Source of the DNA: Bacteroidales bacterium UBA6428
GTDB taxonomy: Bacteria > Bacteroidota > Bacteroidia > Bacteroidales > UBA932
Assembly: GCA_002437305.1 (NCBI GenBank)
Contig: DJOW01000022.1
Span: 1 to 40,489, forward strand
Direction of reading: 5' to 3'
Length of the DNA stretch: 40,489 nt
A model generated the notes under the pieces. The model worked only from the letters and a program-made list of their open reading frames with translations. It was not told the DNA's origin and searched no databases. This document shows positions 7,738 through 15,960 of this stretch, piece by piece (position 1 is the stretch's first letter; each line of letters begins with the position of its first letter). The position numbers and the translations under genes were made by a program.

Positions 7738-9072
7738 CTAAAGTCTTGCCTGAAGCGCCTTGCCCTGCTCCTCGTAGCCAGGCTTGCCGAGGAGAGCGAA
7801 CATGTTTTTCTTGTAGGCCTCGACGCCGGGCTGGTTGAACGGATTCACACCGAGCACATAGGCGCTGATCCCGCAGGCATATTCAAAGAAATAGAACAGG
7901 CCGCCGAGGTTGAAGGCGTTGATCCTTTCGATGGAGACCTCAAGCTGAGGCACACCGCCGTCGATGTGGGCGAGTTTTGTCCCGAGCTGAGCCATCGCGT
8001 TGCAGTGCTCCACATGCTGGCCGGCGAGGTAGTTGAGCTGGTCGAGGTTCTGGGCGTCAGTGTCGATGACCACCTCGCGGTTGCTCTTCTGGATGTTCAC
8101 CACGGTCTCGAACACGATTCTGTCTCCGTCCTGGATGAACTGCCCCATTGAGTGAAGGTCGGTGGTGAAGTTGACCGAAGCCGGGAATATTCCTTTGAGG
8201 TCCTTTCCCTCGGACTCGCCGTAGAGCTGCTTCCACCATTCTCCAAGGTACTGGAACTTAGGATTGTACGCGACAAGGATCTCTACTTTCTTGCCAAGTT
8301 TCGTGTAAAGCAGATTCCTCATGGCGGCGTACTGTACGGCAGGGTTGTCCTCTCCCTTCACCGCGAGGGCCTTCTCCATCTCCAACGCTCCGGCAAGCAT
8401 CTCACGCACATCGAATCCGGCGAGGACGATCGGCAGAAGACCGACAGGGGTGAGAACCGAGAAACGTCCTCCGACATTGTCGGGAACAACGAAAGTCTTG
8501 TAGCCTTCCTGGGTTGAGAGCGTCTTGAGCGCTCCTTTGCGGGCGTCGGTGATGGCGACGATTCTCTCGGAGGCGTCCGGGTACTCCTTCTCGATGTGCT
8601 CCTTGACGATTCTGAATGCGACCGCGGGCTCTGTGGTGGTGCCTGACTTGGAGATCACCACTGTGGCGACATTCCTCTGGGCGACAAGGTCCATGAGATC
8701 GGCGAGATATTCCTCGGACAGGTTGTTGCCGGCGAAGACGACCTCCGGAGCCTCTTTGGCGCCGCCGAGCTGCTTGGCGAAATTATGTGAGAGGGCCTCG
8801 ATCGCGCAGCGCGCCCCGAGGTATGAGCCGCCGATGCCGATCACCACGACAAGGTTGACCCCCTTTGCCTTCCAGCTGTCGCGCACCGCCTCGCACTCTG
8901 CGACAAGAGCCTCCGGCGTCCGGGACGGCAGGTGCTTCCATCCCAGAAAGTCATTGCCGGCGCCTGTCTCGCTCTCAAGCACATCGAAGGCGGCGAGGGC
9001 CTTTCCGACATATTCTTTGTAATCTTCTTCCTTAACAAAGGAGGAGCATCCTCCCAAATTGACTTTGACCAT
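7738..9072 (-). CDS. pgi: Glucose-6-phosphate isomerase
   Basis: Interconverts glucose 6-phosphate and fructose 6-phosphate. The 444-residue length is that of the short bacterial Pgi form. Visible hallmarks are VVIGIGGSYLGARCAIEAL, the phosphate-binding ISKSGTTTEP, DNVGGRFSVLTPVGLLP, and GQHVEHCNAMAQLG in the C-terminal half. It is the first gene of a minus-strand operon; the kinase ORF begins 6 nt after its stop. A putative -7 box lies 64 nt upstream. Being first in a sugar kinase/nucleotidyltransferase operon is unusual and may balance central hexose phosphate with nucleotide-sugar supply. Confidence 0.97.
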   Translation of the reverse strand: MVKVNLGGCSSFVKEEDYKEYVGKALAAFDVLESETGAGNDFLGWKHLPSRTPEALVAECEAVRDSWKAKGVNLVVVIGIGGSYLGARCAIEALSHNFAKQLGGAKEAPEVVFAGNNLSEEYLADLMDLVAQRNVATVVISKSGTTTEPAVAFRIVKEHIEKEYPDASERIVAITDARKGALKTLSTQEGYKTFVVPDNVGGRFSVLTPVGLLPIVLAGFDVREMLAGALEMEKALAVKGEDNPAVQYAAMRNLLYTKLGKKVEILVAYNPKFQYLGEWWKQLYGESEGKDLKGIFPASVNFTTDLHSMGQFIQDGDRIVFETVVNIQKSNREVVIDTDAQNLDQLNYLAGQHVEHCNAMAQLGTKLAHIDGGVPQLEVSIERINAFNLGGLFYFFEYACGISAYVLGVNPFNQPGVEAYKKNMFALLGKPGYEEQGKALQARL

Positions 9073-9135
9073 GTTTTAATTGTTTATAATTGTTAAAGGT
9101 TTACCTTTGGTGACATGCATGCGGTATGCATCCTG

Positions 9136-9143
9136 CAAAAATA
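9136..9143 (-). promoter_or_regulatory. Putative -7 box (TATTTTTG) for the pgi operon
   Basis: The minus strand reads TATTTTTG, an exact TAnnTTTG match, 63 nt before the pgi start codon. No clear TTTG is at the -33 position. Two ATGCAT hexamers (9115-9120 and 9126-9131), 5 nt apart, sit in the presumed leader. Confidence 0.45.
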
Positions 9144-9261
9144 GCCATTTTCCCTGAAAATTAAACTATTTGTCCGGGAATATGTCAGAATGTGCCGCGG
9201 CGGCGGTGTCAAACCTTGCCGCCGTGCGGCGGCTCCATGACTTGATCGGTACTTTGCTCCC

Positions 9262-9354
9262 GCTGTTTTTCCCGGGAATGTTTCCTCTATTACTGAAAAG
9301 TCGGGTATTCCCGACTCTGTTTCCCCAGCTGTTTTTCCCGGGAATGTTTCCTCT
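9262..9354. repeat. 27-bp direct repeat pair, period 66, with a hairpin between
   Basis: A 27-nt sequence beginning GCTGTTTTTCCCGGGAATG occurs identically at 9262-9288 and 9328-9354. Between the copies AGTCGGG-TATT-CCCGACT (9299-9316) is a perfect 7-bp hairpin. The 9.07-9.43 kb gap between pgi and the fimbrial promoter holds no gene I can support. The one open frame through it is built largely from these repeats. Confidence 0.8.
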
Positions 9355-9427
9355 GGGCGGAGTGTTTCATATTCTGCCTTGCCGCGATATTTTTTTGTCC
9401 TTTAAAACGAAATTAATTAACAAAGAT

Positions 9428-9458
9428 TTTGAAATTTGAATTATTCGGTTTAAATTTG
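9428..9458 (+). promoter_or_regulatory. Consensus promoter of the fimbrial operon (TTTG-N19-TAAATTTG)
   Basis: TTTG at 9428-9431, exactly 19 nt, then TAAATTTG at 9451-9458: the best -33/-7 match in this intergenic region. Transcription would start near 9465, leaving a leader of about 60 nt before the short ORF at 9525 and about 215 nt before the DUF3575 gene. The leader includes an imperfect GTTGC/GCAAC hairpin near 9475-9500. Confidence 0.65.
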
Positions 9459-9524
9459 CAACCAAGATTCTACTGTTGCCGAGTTGAACTTCAGCAACAC
9501 TAATTGATAACGTTGATAGAAACT

Positions 9525-9680
9525 ATGTCGGTATTCAAACTGAAAGCTGCGAACTCGGCCGGACCTGCTCAAAAGGTTCGGATTTTTGCGCAATTATGTC
9601 TGGGGGGGGGGTATAACTCTCTGCGATTCAGCGGCTTGTCAGTACGTCCACTCAAGCAAAGAAAAGTTACCATCAGATAA
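9525..9680 (+). CDS. 51-codon leader ORF with a G10 tract, overlapping the next start (TAATG)
   Basis: ATG at 9525-9527 opens an uninterrupted 51-codon frame beginning MSVFKLKAANSAGPAQK and ending in a basic RPLKQRKVTIR. Its TAA stop (9678-9680) shares an A with the ATG of the DUF3575 gene. Codons 26-29 contain ten consecutive G (9602-9611), read as Leu-Gly-Gly-Gly. I recognise no family. With one G more, the frame would stop at a TAA just past the tract; with one fewer, it would run to a TAG 5 nt beyond the next ATG. It could be a regulatory leader peptide coupled to the fimbrial genes or a chance ORF; translation is unproven. Confidence 0.5.
   Translation: MSVFKLKAANSAGPAQKVRIFAQLCLGGGYNSLRFSGLSVRPLKQRKVTIR
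9602..9611. repeat. Homopolymeric G10 tract
   Basis: Ten uninterrupted G between the fimbrial promoter and the first fimbrial gene, inside the short ORF. Tracts of this length are prone to slipped-strand mispairing and often underlie phase variation of surface genes. Confidence 0.9.
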
Positions 9681-10303
9681 TGAATAGCACCGTGACAAAC
9701 GCCCGGCGCAGGATGTGTCGTGTCTTGCCTGGAGCCGTGATGATTTTACTATCCCTTTTTGTGTCCAGGCCGGCTGTGGCCCAGAGGATGGGCGTGAAGA
9801 CCAACCTTCTTCATGACTTCACGACCACCGCCAACCTCGGCGCGGAGTTCCGTCTGGCCCCGGAATGGACCTTCGACCTGTCCGCGGACTTGAACCCATG
9901 GACTTTTTCGGGCGGCAGAAGGTTCAAGCATTGGCTCCTGCAGCCGGAGGTGCGTTACTGGCTCTGCGACGCCTGGGCGGGACACTTCTTCGGCGCACAC
10001 CTTCTGGGCGGCCAGTTCAATGTAGGAGGGTTCGACATCGACGCCGACGCCTTCGGCACCGACTGGAGGCTGATCAAAGACCACCGTTACCAAGGATGGA
10101 TGGCGGGAGCCGGCCTGGCCTACGGCTACGCCTGGGTCCTCGGACAGCATTGGAATCTTGAGGCCGAGGCGGGGGCTGGCTGGGTCCACAGTTGGTACGA
10201 CACCTTCCGCTGCGCGGGATGCGGCAAGAAGATCTCGACTGATGACCAGCATGATTATTACGGGATCACCAAACTGTCAGTCAGTCTTGTGTACTTATTC
10301 TAA
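9680..10303 (+). CDS. DUF3575-family outer-membrane-type protein, first gene of the fimbrial operon
   Basis: A 207-residue exported protein. A basic N-terminus (NARRRMCR) and the hydrophobic segment VMILLSLFVSRPAVAQ look like a signal peptide cleaved after about residue 35. The mature part starts RMGVKTNLLHDFTTTANLG and alternates aromatic and polar residues, ending YYGITKLSVSLVYLF with a terminal Phe, as outer membrane beta-barrels do. DUF3575 proteins typically precede DUF3868 and Mfa-type fimbrillin genes in Bacteroidales, as here. Its ATG overlaps the stop of the leader ORF. A role in fimbrial assembly or anchoring is inferred from context only. Confidence 0.8.
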   Translation: MNSTVTNARRRMCRVLPGAVMILLSLFVSRPAVAQRMGVKTNLLHDFTTTANLGAEFRLAPEWTFDLSADLNPWTFSGGRRFKHWLLQPEVRYWLCDAWAGHFFGAHLLGGQFNVGGFDIDADAFGTDWRLIKDHRYQGWMAGAGLAYGYAWVLGQHWNLEAEAGAGWVHSWYDTFRCAGCGKKISTDDQHDYYGITKLSVSLVYLF

Positions 10304-10315
10304 AGGATTGAAGCG

Positions 10316-11836
10316 ATGAAGAGAAACATGATGATGATAAGAGTGTCCGCTGTTCTTCTTCTGGCTGTCGGCCAGAGTGCGTTCGCGTCGGGAGGAGCAT
10401 TTGGGATGGCTGGTGGAGAGACGGATGCCTTTCCGCCAATCGAGGGAGTCAGCGCGAGGGACGCGAGGGTGACCCGCGACGGCTCCAAGGTCGCGGTTGA
10501 CATGAAACTTGATGTTTCGGGCCTTAAGGTAAACAGTGTAAAGGCGGTCCTGCTTACCCCTTGCCTTGTCAGCGGGACCGATACCCTGGACCTTCCCTCG
10601 GTCGGGCTCTACGGAAGACAGCGTTACTACTACTATCTCCGCAATGACCACAGAATGTCGGGAGAGGACGAGACATCGTTCAGGACAGGAGAGAACCCGG
10701 ATGTCATACCGTATCATGCGGACATCGCCTACAAGGAATGGATGAACGGCTGCCGTCTCGTCCTTAGGCGAAGCGACTATTCCTGCTGTGAGGAGAAGAC
10801 GGGAGGCCAGGTCTCCGAGCTTGTTGCCAATGCCCTTTGGACTCCCGCCACCCCGGGTCTCGTTTATGTCAGCCCCCAGGGTGAGAAGGTAAAGACGCGC
10901 AGCCTTAGCGGCACCGCCTACATCGACTTCCCTGTCGACAGGACCGAGATTTATCCGGACTACCACAACAATGTCCTCGAGCTCGGCAGGATACGCGCGA
11001 CGATCGATTCCGTGCGCAATGACAGCGACATCACGGTCTCGTCGATATGGCTCAAGGGATTCGCCTCCCCGGAGGCCACCTATGCCCACAACACCGACCT
11101 TGCGCGCGAAAGGACCAATACCATCCGTGAATATGTCCTGAAGCTCTACCATTTCGATCCTTCGATCGTCAAGACCGACTATGAGCCGGAGAACTGGGAG
11201 GGGCTAATCGCGTGGCTGCGTGCCTCATCTCTTCCGGAGTCATCCGGGATCCTGAAGATCGCGCAGGACGGGTCCGTTGATCCGGACGTCAGGGAGTTCC
11301 GGATCCGCAGAAACTATCCGGCGGCCTACAAGGTCATGAAGTCAGAGATCTATCCGCGCCTCCGCTGCACAAAGTACAGGATAGAGTACAGCATACGCGG
11401 CTTCAGCGATCCGGAGGAGATTCTGAGGGTGATGAAGGCCAATCCACGTAAACTCTCTCTCAATGAGTTCTTCGTGGCGGGTGAGAGTCTTGCGGCGGGA
11501 AGTCCCGAGTTCAACGAGGTCTTCGAGACCGCTGCCGTGATGTACCCTGAGGACAAGGTGGCCAACCTCAACGCCGCCAACGCCGCGATGGAGCGCGGAG
11601 ACCTGGTCACCGCGGAGGGAAGGCTCAAAAAGGCCGGGGAGAGCGGTGAGGCTGAGTACGCAAGGGGCGTTTTGGCGGTCATGATGAAGGAATATGCCGC
11701 CGCCGCCGTGCATTTCCGGAACGCTGAGGCAAAGGGCGTGGTTGAAGCCGCCGGGCAGGCCATGATTTTTGAGGAATATGCCCGGTACGCCAAAGGCGGG
11801 GAAACCGGCGGGTTGAAAGAGAAAGAGCAGGAATGA
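10316..11836 (+). CDS. DUF3868/OmpA-like protein of the fimbrial operon
   Basis: A 506-residue protein, 12 nt after the DUF3575 gene. MKRNMMMIRVSAVLLLAVGQSAFAS is a signal peptide. Residues about 40-120 form the DUF3868-like beta domain. The middle holds an OmpA-like segment (SIWLKGFASPEATYAHNTDLARERTNTI), the type that binds peptidoglycan or other envelope ligands. The last 120 residues are Ala- and Glu-rich and TPR-like (NLNAANAAMERGDLVTAEGRL and so on). Such proteins accompany Mfa/Fim loci and may couple the fimbrial base to the cell wall. The exact role is unknown. Confidence 0.8.
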   Translation: MKRNMMMIRVSAVLLLAVGQSAFASGGAFGMAGGETDAFPPIEGVSARDARVTRDGSKVAVDMKLDVSGLKVNSVKAVLLTPCLVSGTDTLDLPSVGLYGRQRYYYYLRNDHRMSGEDETSFRTGENPDVIPYHADIAYKEWMNGCRLVLRRSDYSCCEEKTGGQVSELVANALWTPATPGLVYVSPQGEKVKTRSLSGTAYIDFPVDRTEIYPDYHNNVLELGRIRATIDSVRNDSDITVSSIWLKGFASPEATYAHNTDLARERTNTIREYVLKLYHFDPSIVKTDYEPENWEGLIAWLRASSLPESSGILKIAQDGSVDPDVREFRIRRNYPAAYKVMKSEIYPRLRCTKYRIEYSIRGFSDPEEILRVMKANPRKLSLNEFFVAGESLAAGSPEFNEVFETAAVMYPEDKVANLNAANAAMERGDLVTAEGRLKKAGESGEAEYARGVLAVMMKEYAAAAVHFRNAEAKGVVEAAGQAMIFEEYARYAKGGETGGLKEKEQE

Positions 11837-11892
11837 CGGTTATAGGAAGCAAGAAGAATATATTATATTATCAAATAATCAATCCATCATTT

Positions 11893-13635
11893 ATGAAAAC
11901 TAAACACTTAGCAATTGCAGGGCTTGCGCTGGCGGCGCTTGTGGCCTGCAACAAGGAGAAGGCTGTCGAGACTCCGCTTCAGGACGGCGACGCCTACATC
12001 AATGTCAAGATCAACTACTCTGATCCTGCCTCAAGGGGAACCGCCGCTGAGCCTCCGTTCTACTACGGCACTGCGGCTGAGCAGAAAATCAACAACGCCT
12101 ATTTCGTCTTCTACCATGCCGACGGATCGTACGACCAGTATGTAAAGAAAGAGGAAAAAGATCTGACCTTTACCTCAAACGGCACTGACGCTTCAACAGA
12201 CAATAATGTCGAGGAACTCTCCGATGCCGTTGTGGTCCTGAGGAACCTTAAGATAGATAATTACCCGGCCTTCATGTCTGTGATCCTGAACTCTAATGAC
12301 GATTGGATCAAAACTAACATCAGTGGCAAGAGCATCTCCGATGCTGCAGAAGCGGTTCAGACAGCCATCGCCACCGTCGGAACAGATGCCCAGGTTGGCT
12401 GGACCAACTTCATGATGTCAAGCTCATCATTCAACAACGGGGACGAAAGCACCGGCTATTACTGCACAAAGCTTACCACGGCCAACTTCCAGGAGACTGA
12501 GGAAAAGGCACAGGAAGCCGGCAATCCTGTCGAGGCTTATGTCGAGAGGCTTGCGGCAAAGGTAAAGGTTGATTTTGGCGAGAGCCTTAATAAAGAAAAG
12601 GGAAAGATCGGATCTTTCGTGGTTGACGGACAGAATAAGGACCTGTATTACAAAGTGGTCGGATGGGGACTTGACGCCACCACAAAGGACTCCTATTGCT
12701 TCAAGAACATCGACGCGGATTGGACTAAGGACGGCCTCGGATTCGAGTGGAACGACCCGCAGAACTTCAGAAGCTACTGGGCCAAGTCAACAAACTACGG
12801 AACAGGTTATTACCCGACCACCTACAACTCAAGCGACAACCCTTACTATGGTAAAGATGGCGTCACCCTGAACTACATCCCTTACAGTGGCCTTAAAGTC
12901 CAGCTTGGCGGGCACGCTTACTGCCGCGAGAACACAAACAATGTGCAGACAATCAAGAATCTCCCTAGCACCGCCACAACCGTTCTTCTTGGCGCCCGGA
13001 TAACCGACGAGAAAGGGGATGCTATCACCCTTTACAACTACAAGGTGGCTCTCTACGCTGAATTGGATAGTTATAAGGCTGCCGCTCTGAACGATTATGA
13101 GGCGAAGAACCCGGACAAGATCATCTGGAAAAAGACCATGGAAAACAATGAGACCAAGTACACCCAGGTAGGCACGGCTGATCTTGACACTGTGGCCACG
13201 GCGGACGGCTTCGCCCACCTTGAACTTAAGGATGCGGAAAACTATTACTACGGTGCCAAGGCTACAATCAATGACAACAGCACAGCAGTGACGACCGAGG
13301 AAGCCAACAAGCTTCTGAACGGCACTGAGCCTCACAAGTATGACACCGAATGCAATTTCTACAGGAATGGCATGATGTACTACCATATTCCGATCGAGCA
13401 TCTCCGCGAAAGCGACAAGACAGCTGCGGAATACACGATGAAGGATGGAGACTACGGCGTGGTAAGAAACCACTACTACATCATCACCATCAACAGCATC
13501 AAGAACCTCGGCAAGTCAGTGCATGACCCTGACGAGGAGATTGTGCCGAACGAAGATGACTCCAAGAACTACTACGTCGCGGCGAAGATCAACGTCCTCT
13601 CTTGGAAGGTTGTGAACCAGACTGTGGATCTTTAA
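11893..13635 (+). CDS. Mfa1-like major fimbrial subunit (fimbrillin lipoprotein)
   Basis: Probable structural subunit of the fimbrial shaft, 580 residues. The start is the ATG at 11893, where MKTKHLAIAGLALAALVAC gives a lipoprotein signal with Cys19; an upstream TTG-type extension is unlikely. The C-terminus (VRNHYYIITINSIKNLG, YYVAAKINVLSWKVVNQTVDL) is the typical Mfa1-family ending. Known fimbrillins of this type are exported as lipoproteins and cleaved by an Arg-gingipain-like protease before polymerising by strand exchange. That processing is inferred here; the Arg at SRGTAAEPP near residue 43 is a candidate site. It is followed by a 99-nt gap containing a hairpin, then the anchor-type gene. 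Confidence 0.85.
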   Translation: MKTKHLAIAGLALAALVACNKEKAVETPLQDGDAYINVKINYSDPASRGTAAEPPFYYGTAAEQKINNAYFVFYHADGSYDQYVKKEEKDLTFTSNGTDASTDNNVEELSDAVVVLRNLKIDNYPAFMSVILNSNDDWIKTNISGKSISDAAEAVQTAIATVGTDAQVGWTNFMMSSSSFNNGDESTGYYCTKLTTANFQETEEKAQEAGNPVEAYVERLAAKVKVDFGESLNKEKGKIGSFVVDGQNKDLYYKVVGWGLDATTKDSYCFKNIDADWTKDGLGFEWNDPQNFRSYWAKSTNYGTGYYPTTYNSSDNPYYGKDGVTLNYIPYSGLKVQLGGHAYCRENTNNVQTIKNLPSTATTVLLGARITDEKGDAITLYNYKVALYAELDSYKAAALNDYEAKNPDKIIWKKTMENNETKYTQVGTADLDTVATADGFAHLELKDAENYYYGAKATINDNSTAVTTEEANKLLNGTEPHKYDTECNFYRNGMMYYHIPIEHLRESDKTAAEYTMKDGDYGVVRNHYYIITINSIKNLGKSVHDPDEEIVPNEDDSKNYYVAAKINVLSWKVVNQTVDL

Positions 13636-13671
13636 TCAGGAATATTCATAAACAATCTTTGGTTTTTGAGG

Positions 13672-13703
13672 ACATCGCCGGCGCGGGACGGCGTCGGTGG
13701 TGT
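13672..13703 (+). promoter_or_regulatory. Possible hairpin between major subunit and anchor genes
   Basis: ACATCGCCG (13672-13680) and CGGTGGTGT (13695-13703) can pair over 9 bp including two G-U pairs. A T-rich stretch precedes the hairpin but no U-run follows it, so it is not a classical terminator. It could act as an mRNA-stabilising element that keeps the major subunit message more abundant than the anchor message. Confidence 0.35.
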
Positions 13704-13734
13704 TCCTTGAAAGATAATTACAAAATCTACCGCT

Positions 13735-14814
13735 ATGCTGTCTGTATTCAAAAGGACAATCACCGGACTGCTCGCCACGGCACTGGCCTGCGGGATGGCT
13801 GTCTCCTGCGGCGGGTTGATCTACGATGATGAGGGCGACTGCTCCATCAAGGTCAGGTTCCGCTACGACATGAACATGAAATTCGCCGACGCGTTCCCTC
13901 ATGAGGTGGAACGTGTGACGCTCTACGTGTTGGACGAGAATGGCAGCATAGTTTGGTCTAAGACTGATGGCGGCGCCGCGCTCGCCGCCGAAGACTATTC
14001 GATGGAAGTCGATGTGCCCGCCGGAAGGTATGACCTGCTTGCCTGGTGCGACTCCGGAGACAATGGTTCGTTCACGGTCGCGAAGGCTGCCGAAAAGACT
14101 GGTCTTAAATGCTCCCTGAACCTCAAGTCGGACACTGACGGGTCCTCTTACGCCGACACGGATCTTGACGGCCTTTACCACGGCTTCCTTTCCGGAACTG
14201 ATTTCACTGCGGGAGAGGGGACTGTCACGGTCAGCCTGACCAAGAACACCAATTATTTCAATGTCGTGCTCCAGCACATCTCCGGAGAGCCGATCGACAA
14301 GGAAAGGTTCGCGTTCTCCATCGTTGCGGACAACGCTTTCATGGACTGGGACAACAGTCTCATCCTGCAGGGTGATGCCGGTGACAGGCTTGACTTGTCC
14401 TCATGCGTGGGAAGGCGCGTGGTCGATTACCGGGCGTGGTCTGTGGAATCCGGCTCGGCTGAGGTGGAGAAGCGCGTATCCTCCGCAGCAAAGGCCTCTG
14501 GCAGTGGCTCCGGCCTCAATGTCGTCGTCGCGGAGCTCACAACGGCACGGCTTGTCGGCGGGCGGAATGACATCCATCAGCCTCGCCTTATTGTCAGGAA
14601 CATAGCGACCGGAGACCCCGTGTTGTCCGTCCCCCTGATTGACTTCGCCCTCCTTGTAAAGGGCAAGTACAATGCGTCCATGGACGACCAGGAGTACCTT
14701 GACCGGCAGGATCAGTACAACATGATCTTCTTCCTTGACGATGAGGACAGGTGGATCAACTCGTTCATCTACATCAACTCCTGGAAGGTTGTCCTTCAGG
14801 ACACGGATTTATAG
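13735..14814 (+). CDS. Mfa2/FimB-family fimbrial anchor lipoprotein
   Basis: A 359-residue protein. MLSVFKRTITGLLATALACGMAVSC is a lipoprotein signal with Cys25, followed by GGLIYDDEGDCSIKVRFRY, the characteristic opening of the Mfa2/FimB family, and a VTLYVLDENGSIV strand. It ends INSWKVVLQDTDL. In Porphyromonas these proteins cap the base of the fimbria, hold it in the outer membrane and limit its length. It follows the major subunit gene and precedes a second similar lipoprotein by 17 nt. Confidence 0.85.
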   Translation: MLSVFKRTITGLLATALACGMAVSCGGLIYDDEGDCSIKVRFRYDMNMKFADAFPHEVERVTLYVLDENGSIVWSKTDGGAALAAEDYSMEVDVPAGRYDLLAWCDSGDNGSFTVAKAAEKTGLKCSLNLKSDTDGSSYADTDLDGLYHGFLSGTDFTAGEGTVTVSLTKNTNYFNVVLQHISGEPIDKERFAFSIVADNAFMDWDNSLILQGDAGDRLDLSSCVGRRVVDYRAWSVESGSAEVEKRVSSAAKASGSGSGLNVVVAELTTARLVGGRNDIHQPRLIVRNIATGDPVLSVPLIDFALLVKGKYNASMDDQEYLDRQDQYNMIFFLDDEDRWINSFIYINSWKVVLQDTDL

Positions 14815-14831
14815 TAAAGTAAGACAAATCG

Positions 14832-15944
14832 GTGAAAAGGACCTTGCATATTCTTTTGCTGGCGATGCTTGGCTGCATGTCGCTTCTCTCCTGCGGAAAA
14901 CTGATCTACGAAGAGGGTGGTGACTGCGACGAGAGCGTCATGCATGTAAGCCTGCGCGTCAGCGCGGGAGGGTCCGCCGCGTCCAGAGCGCTCACTGAAA
15001 CTGAAGAGACCGGAACCGGCTGCGAGAATTTCATCGATGTCAAAAAGCTTCACATACTGTTCTTTGACAAGGATAACAACAAATTCCTGCAAAGTTTTAA
15101 GCCAGAACAGGTTTCACCTAAAGACAATAGTGAATATCCTGACGAATGGGTACTTAGGGGCACAATTCAGAACCCACCAAAGACAGGATTCAAGATTGTG
15201 GCGCTGGCCAACTGGCCGTCTGATTCATTAGCCAACTGGCCGTCTGAGTATCTCGAAGTCGAAAAGACCACAATCGAAGATGTCTGCAATGCGGACTGGG
15301 CTATGGGCGAATACAAGGCTCCATTCACCCCGTCGAAAGACACCCCGATTCCTATGTACGGTGTCCTGACCACCGAGGATGAGATTACTTTCGATCCTAA
15401 AGTGGAGGCCTATCTAGGACAAATTGATTTGCTTCGCGCGTTCGCGAAGATCACGGTGTGCCTGAGCGAAGGTTCCACGGTGCAGCTTGACTCCGTGACA
15501 CTGAGCAACTACAACAAGAGATTCGCCTGCGCTCCTCCGCTTGGGATGTACGGCAATACTGTCAACAGTGAACTCAATTCAGCCTTACACCTTGCAAATA
15601 ACAGCGACCCGGCTGACGGCCCGCTTGACTTCGCTCCAAGCACGGACAAAAAAAGCTGGACAATCTATGTCCCGGAATATCTCAACGCGGACAAAGATGG
15701 CAAGGCGCGCAAAGACTGCTCGTACATTGAGTTGAAGGTGAATGGCATTGACCGCCCCTACCGGATAGATTTCCGGGATTACGGAGAAAACGGGAATAAC
15801 CCCGATGATGGTCAGCGTTTCAACATTGTCCGCAACTTTGAGTACCGCTACGAGGTGACGATCACGCCTATCCTGTTTACCGTCACTGTTGAAAAATGGA
15901 CATCTGTCAAAGTTCCAATCGAATTAGATGGCGGCCGTTACTAA
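14832..15944 (+). CDS. Second Mfa2/FimB-like fimbrial lipoprotein (GTG start)
   Basis: A 370-residue protein starting with GTG at 14832. KRTLHILLLAMLGCMSLLSC is the lipoprotein signal (Cys21) and GKLIYEEGGDCD mirrors the GGLIYDDEGDC of the preceding protein, so the two are paralogues. Residues 126-141 carry an 8-residue tandem duplication (ANWPSDSL / ANWPSEYL), encoded by a 24-bp DNA repeat at 15207-15254. The C-terminal strand (VTVEKWTSVKVPIELDGGRY) is of the fimbrillin type. It could be an accessory or minor pilin rather than a second anchor. Confidence 0.8.
   Translation: MKRTLHILLLAMLGCMSLLSCGKLIYEEGGDCDESVMHVSLRVSAGGSAASRALTETEETGTGCENFIDVKKLHILFFDKDNNKFLQSFKPEQVSPKDNSEYPDEWVLRGTIQNPPKTGFKIVALANWPSDSLANWPSEYLEVEKTTIEDVCNADWAMGEYKAPFTPSKDTPIPMYGVLTTEDEITFDPKVEAYLGQIDLLRAFAKITVCLSEGSTVQLDSVTLSNYNKRFACAPPLGMYGNTVNSELNSALHLANNSDPADGPLDFAPSTDKKSWTIYVPEYLNADKDGKARKDCSYIELKVNGIDRPYRIDFRDYGENGNNPDDGQRFNIVRNFEYRYEVTITPILFTVTVEKWTSVKVPIELDGGRY
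15207..15254 (+). repeat. 24-bp in-frame tandem duplication
   Basis: GCCAACTGGCCGTCTGA occurs at 15207 and again at 15231. The two copies are identical over these 17 nt and diverge afterwards. The repeat keeps the frame and adds 8 residues. Confidence 0.85.
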
Positions 15945-15960
15945 TTAATAACGATTAAGC

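Noticed and set aside
5662..8151. Several plus-strand ORFs of 120-306 codons
   Set aside because: They are antisense shadows of the well-supported pgi, kinase and nucleotidyltransferase genes.
9170..9439. 89-residue ORF between pgi and the fimbrial promoter
   Set aside because: It is built from the 27-bp direct repeats and hairpin, shows no recognisable domain, and runs into the fimbrial promoter region.
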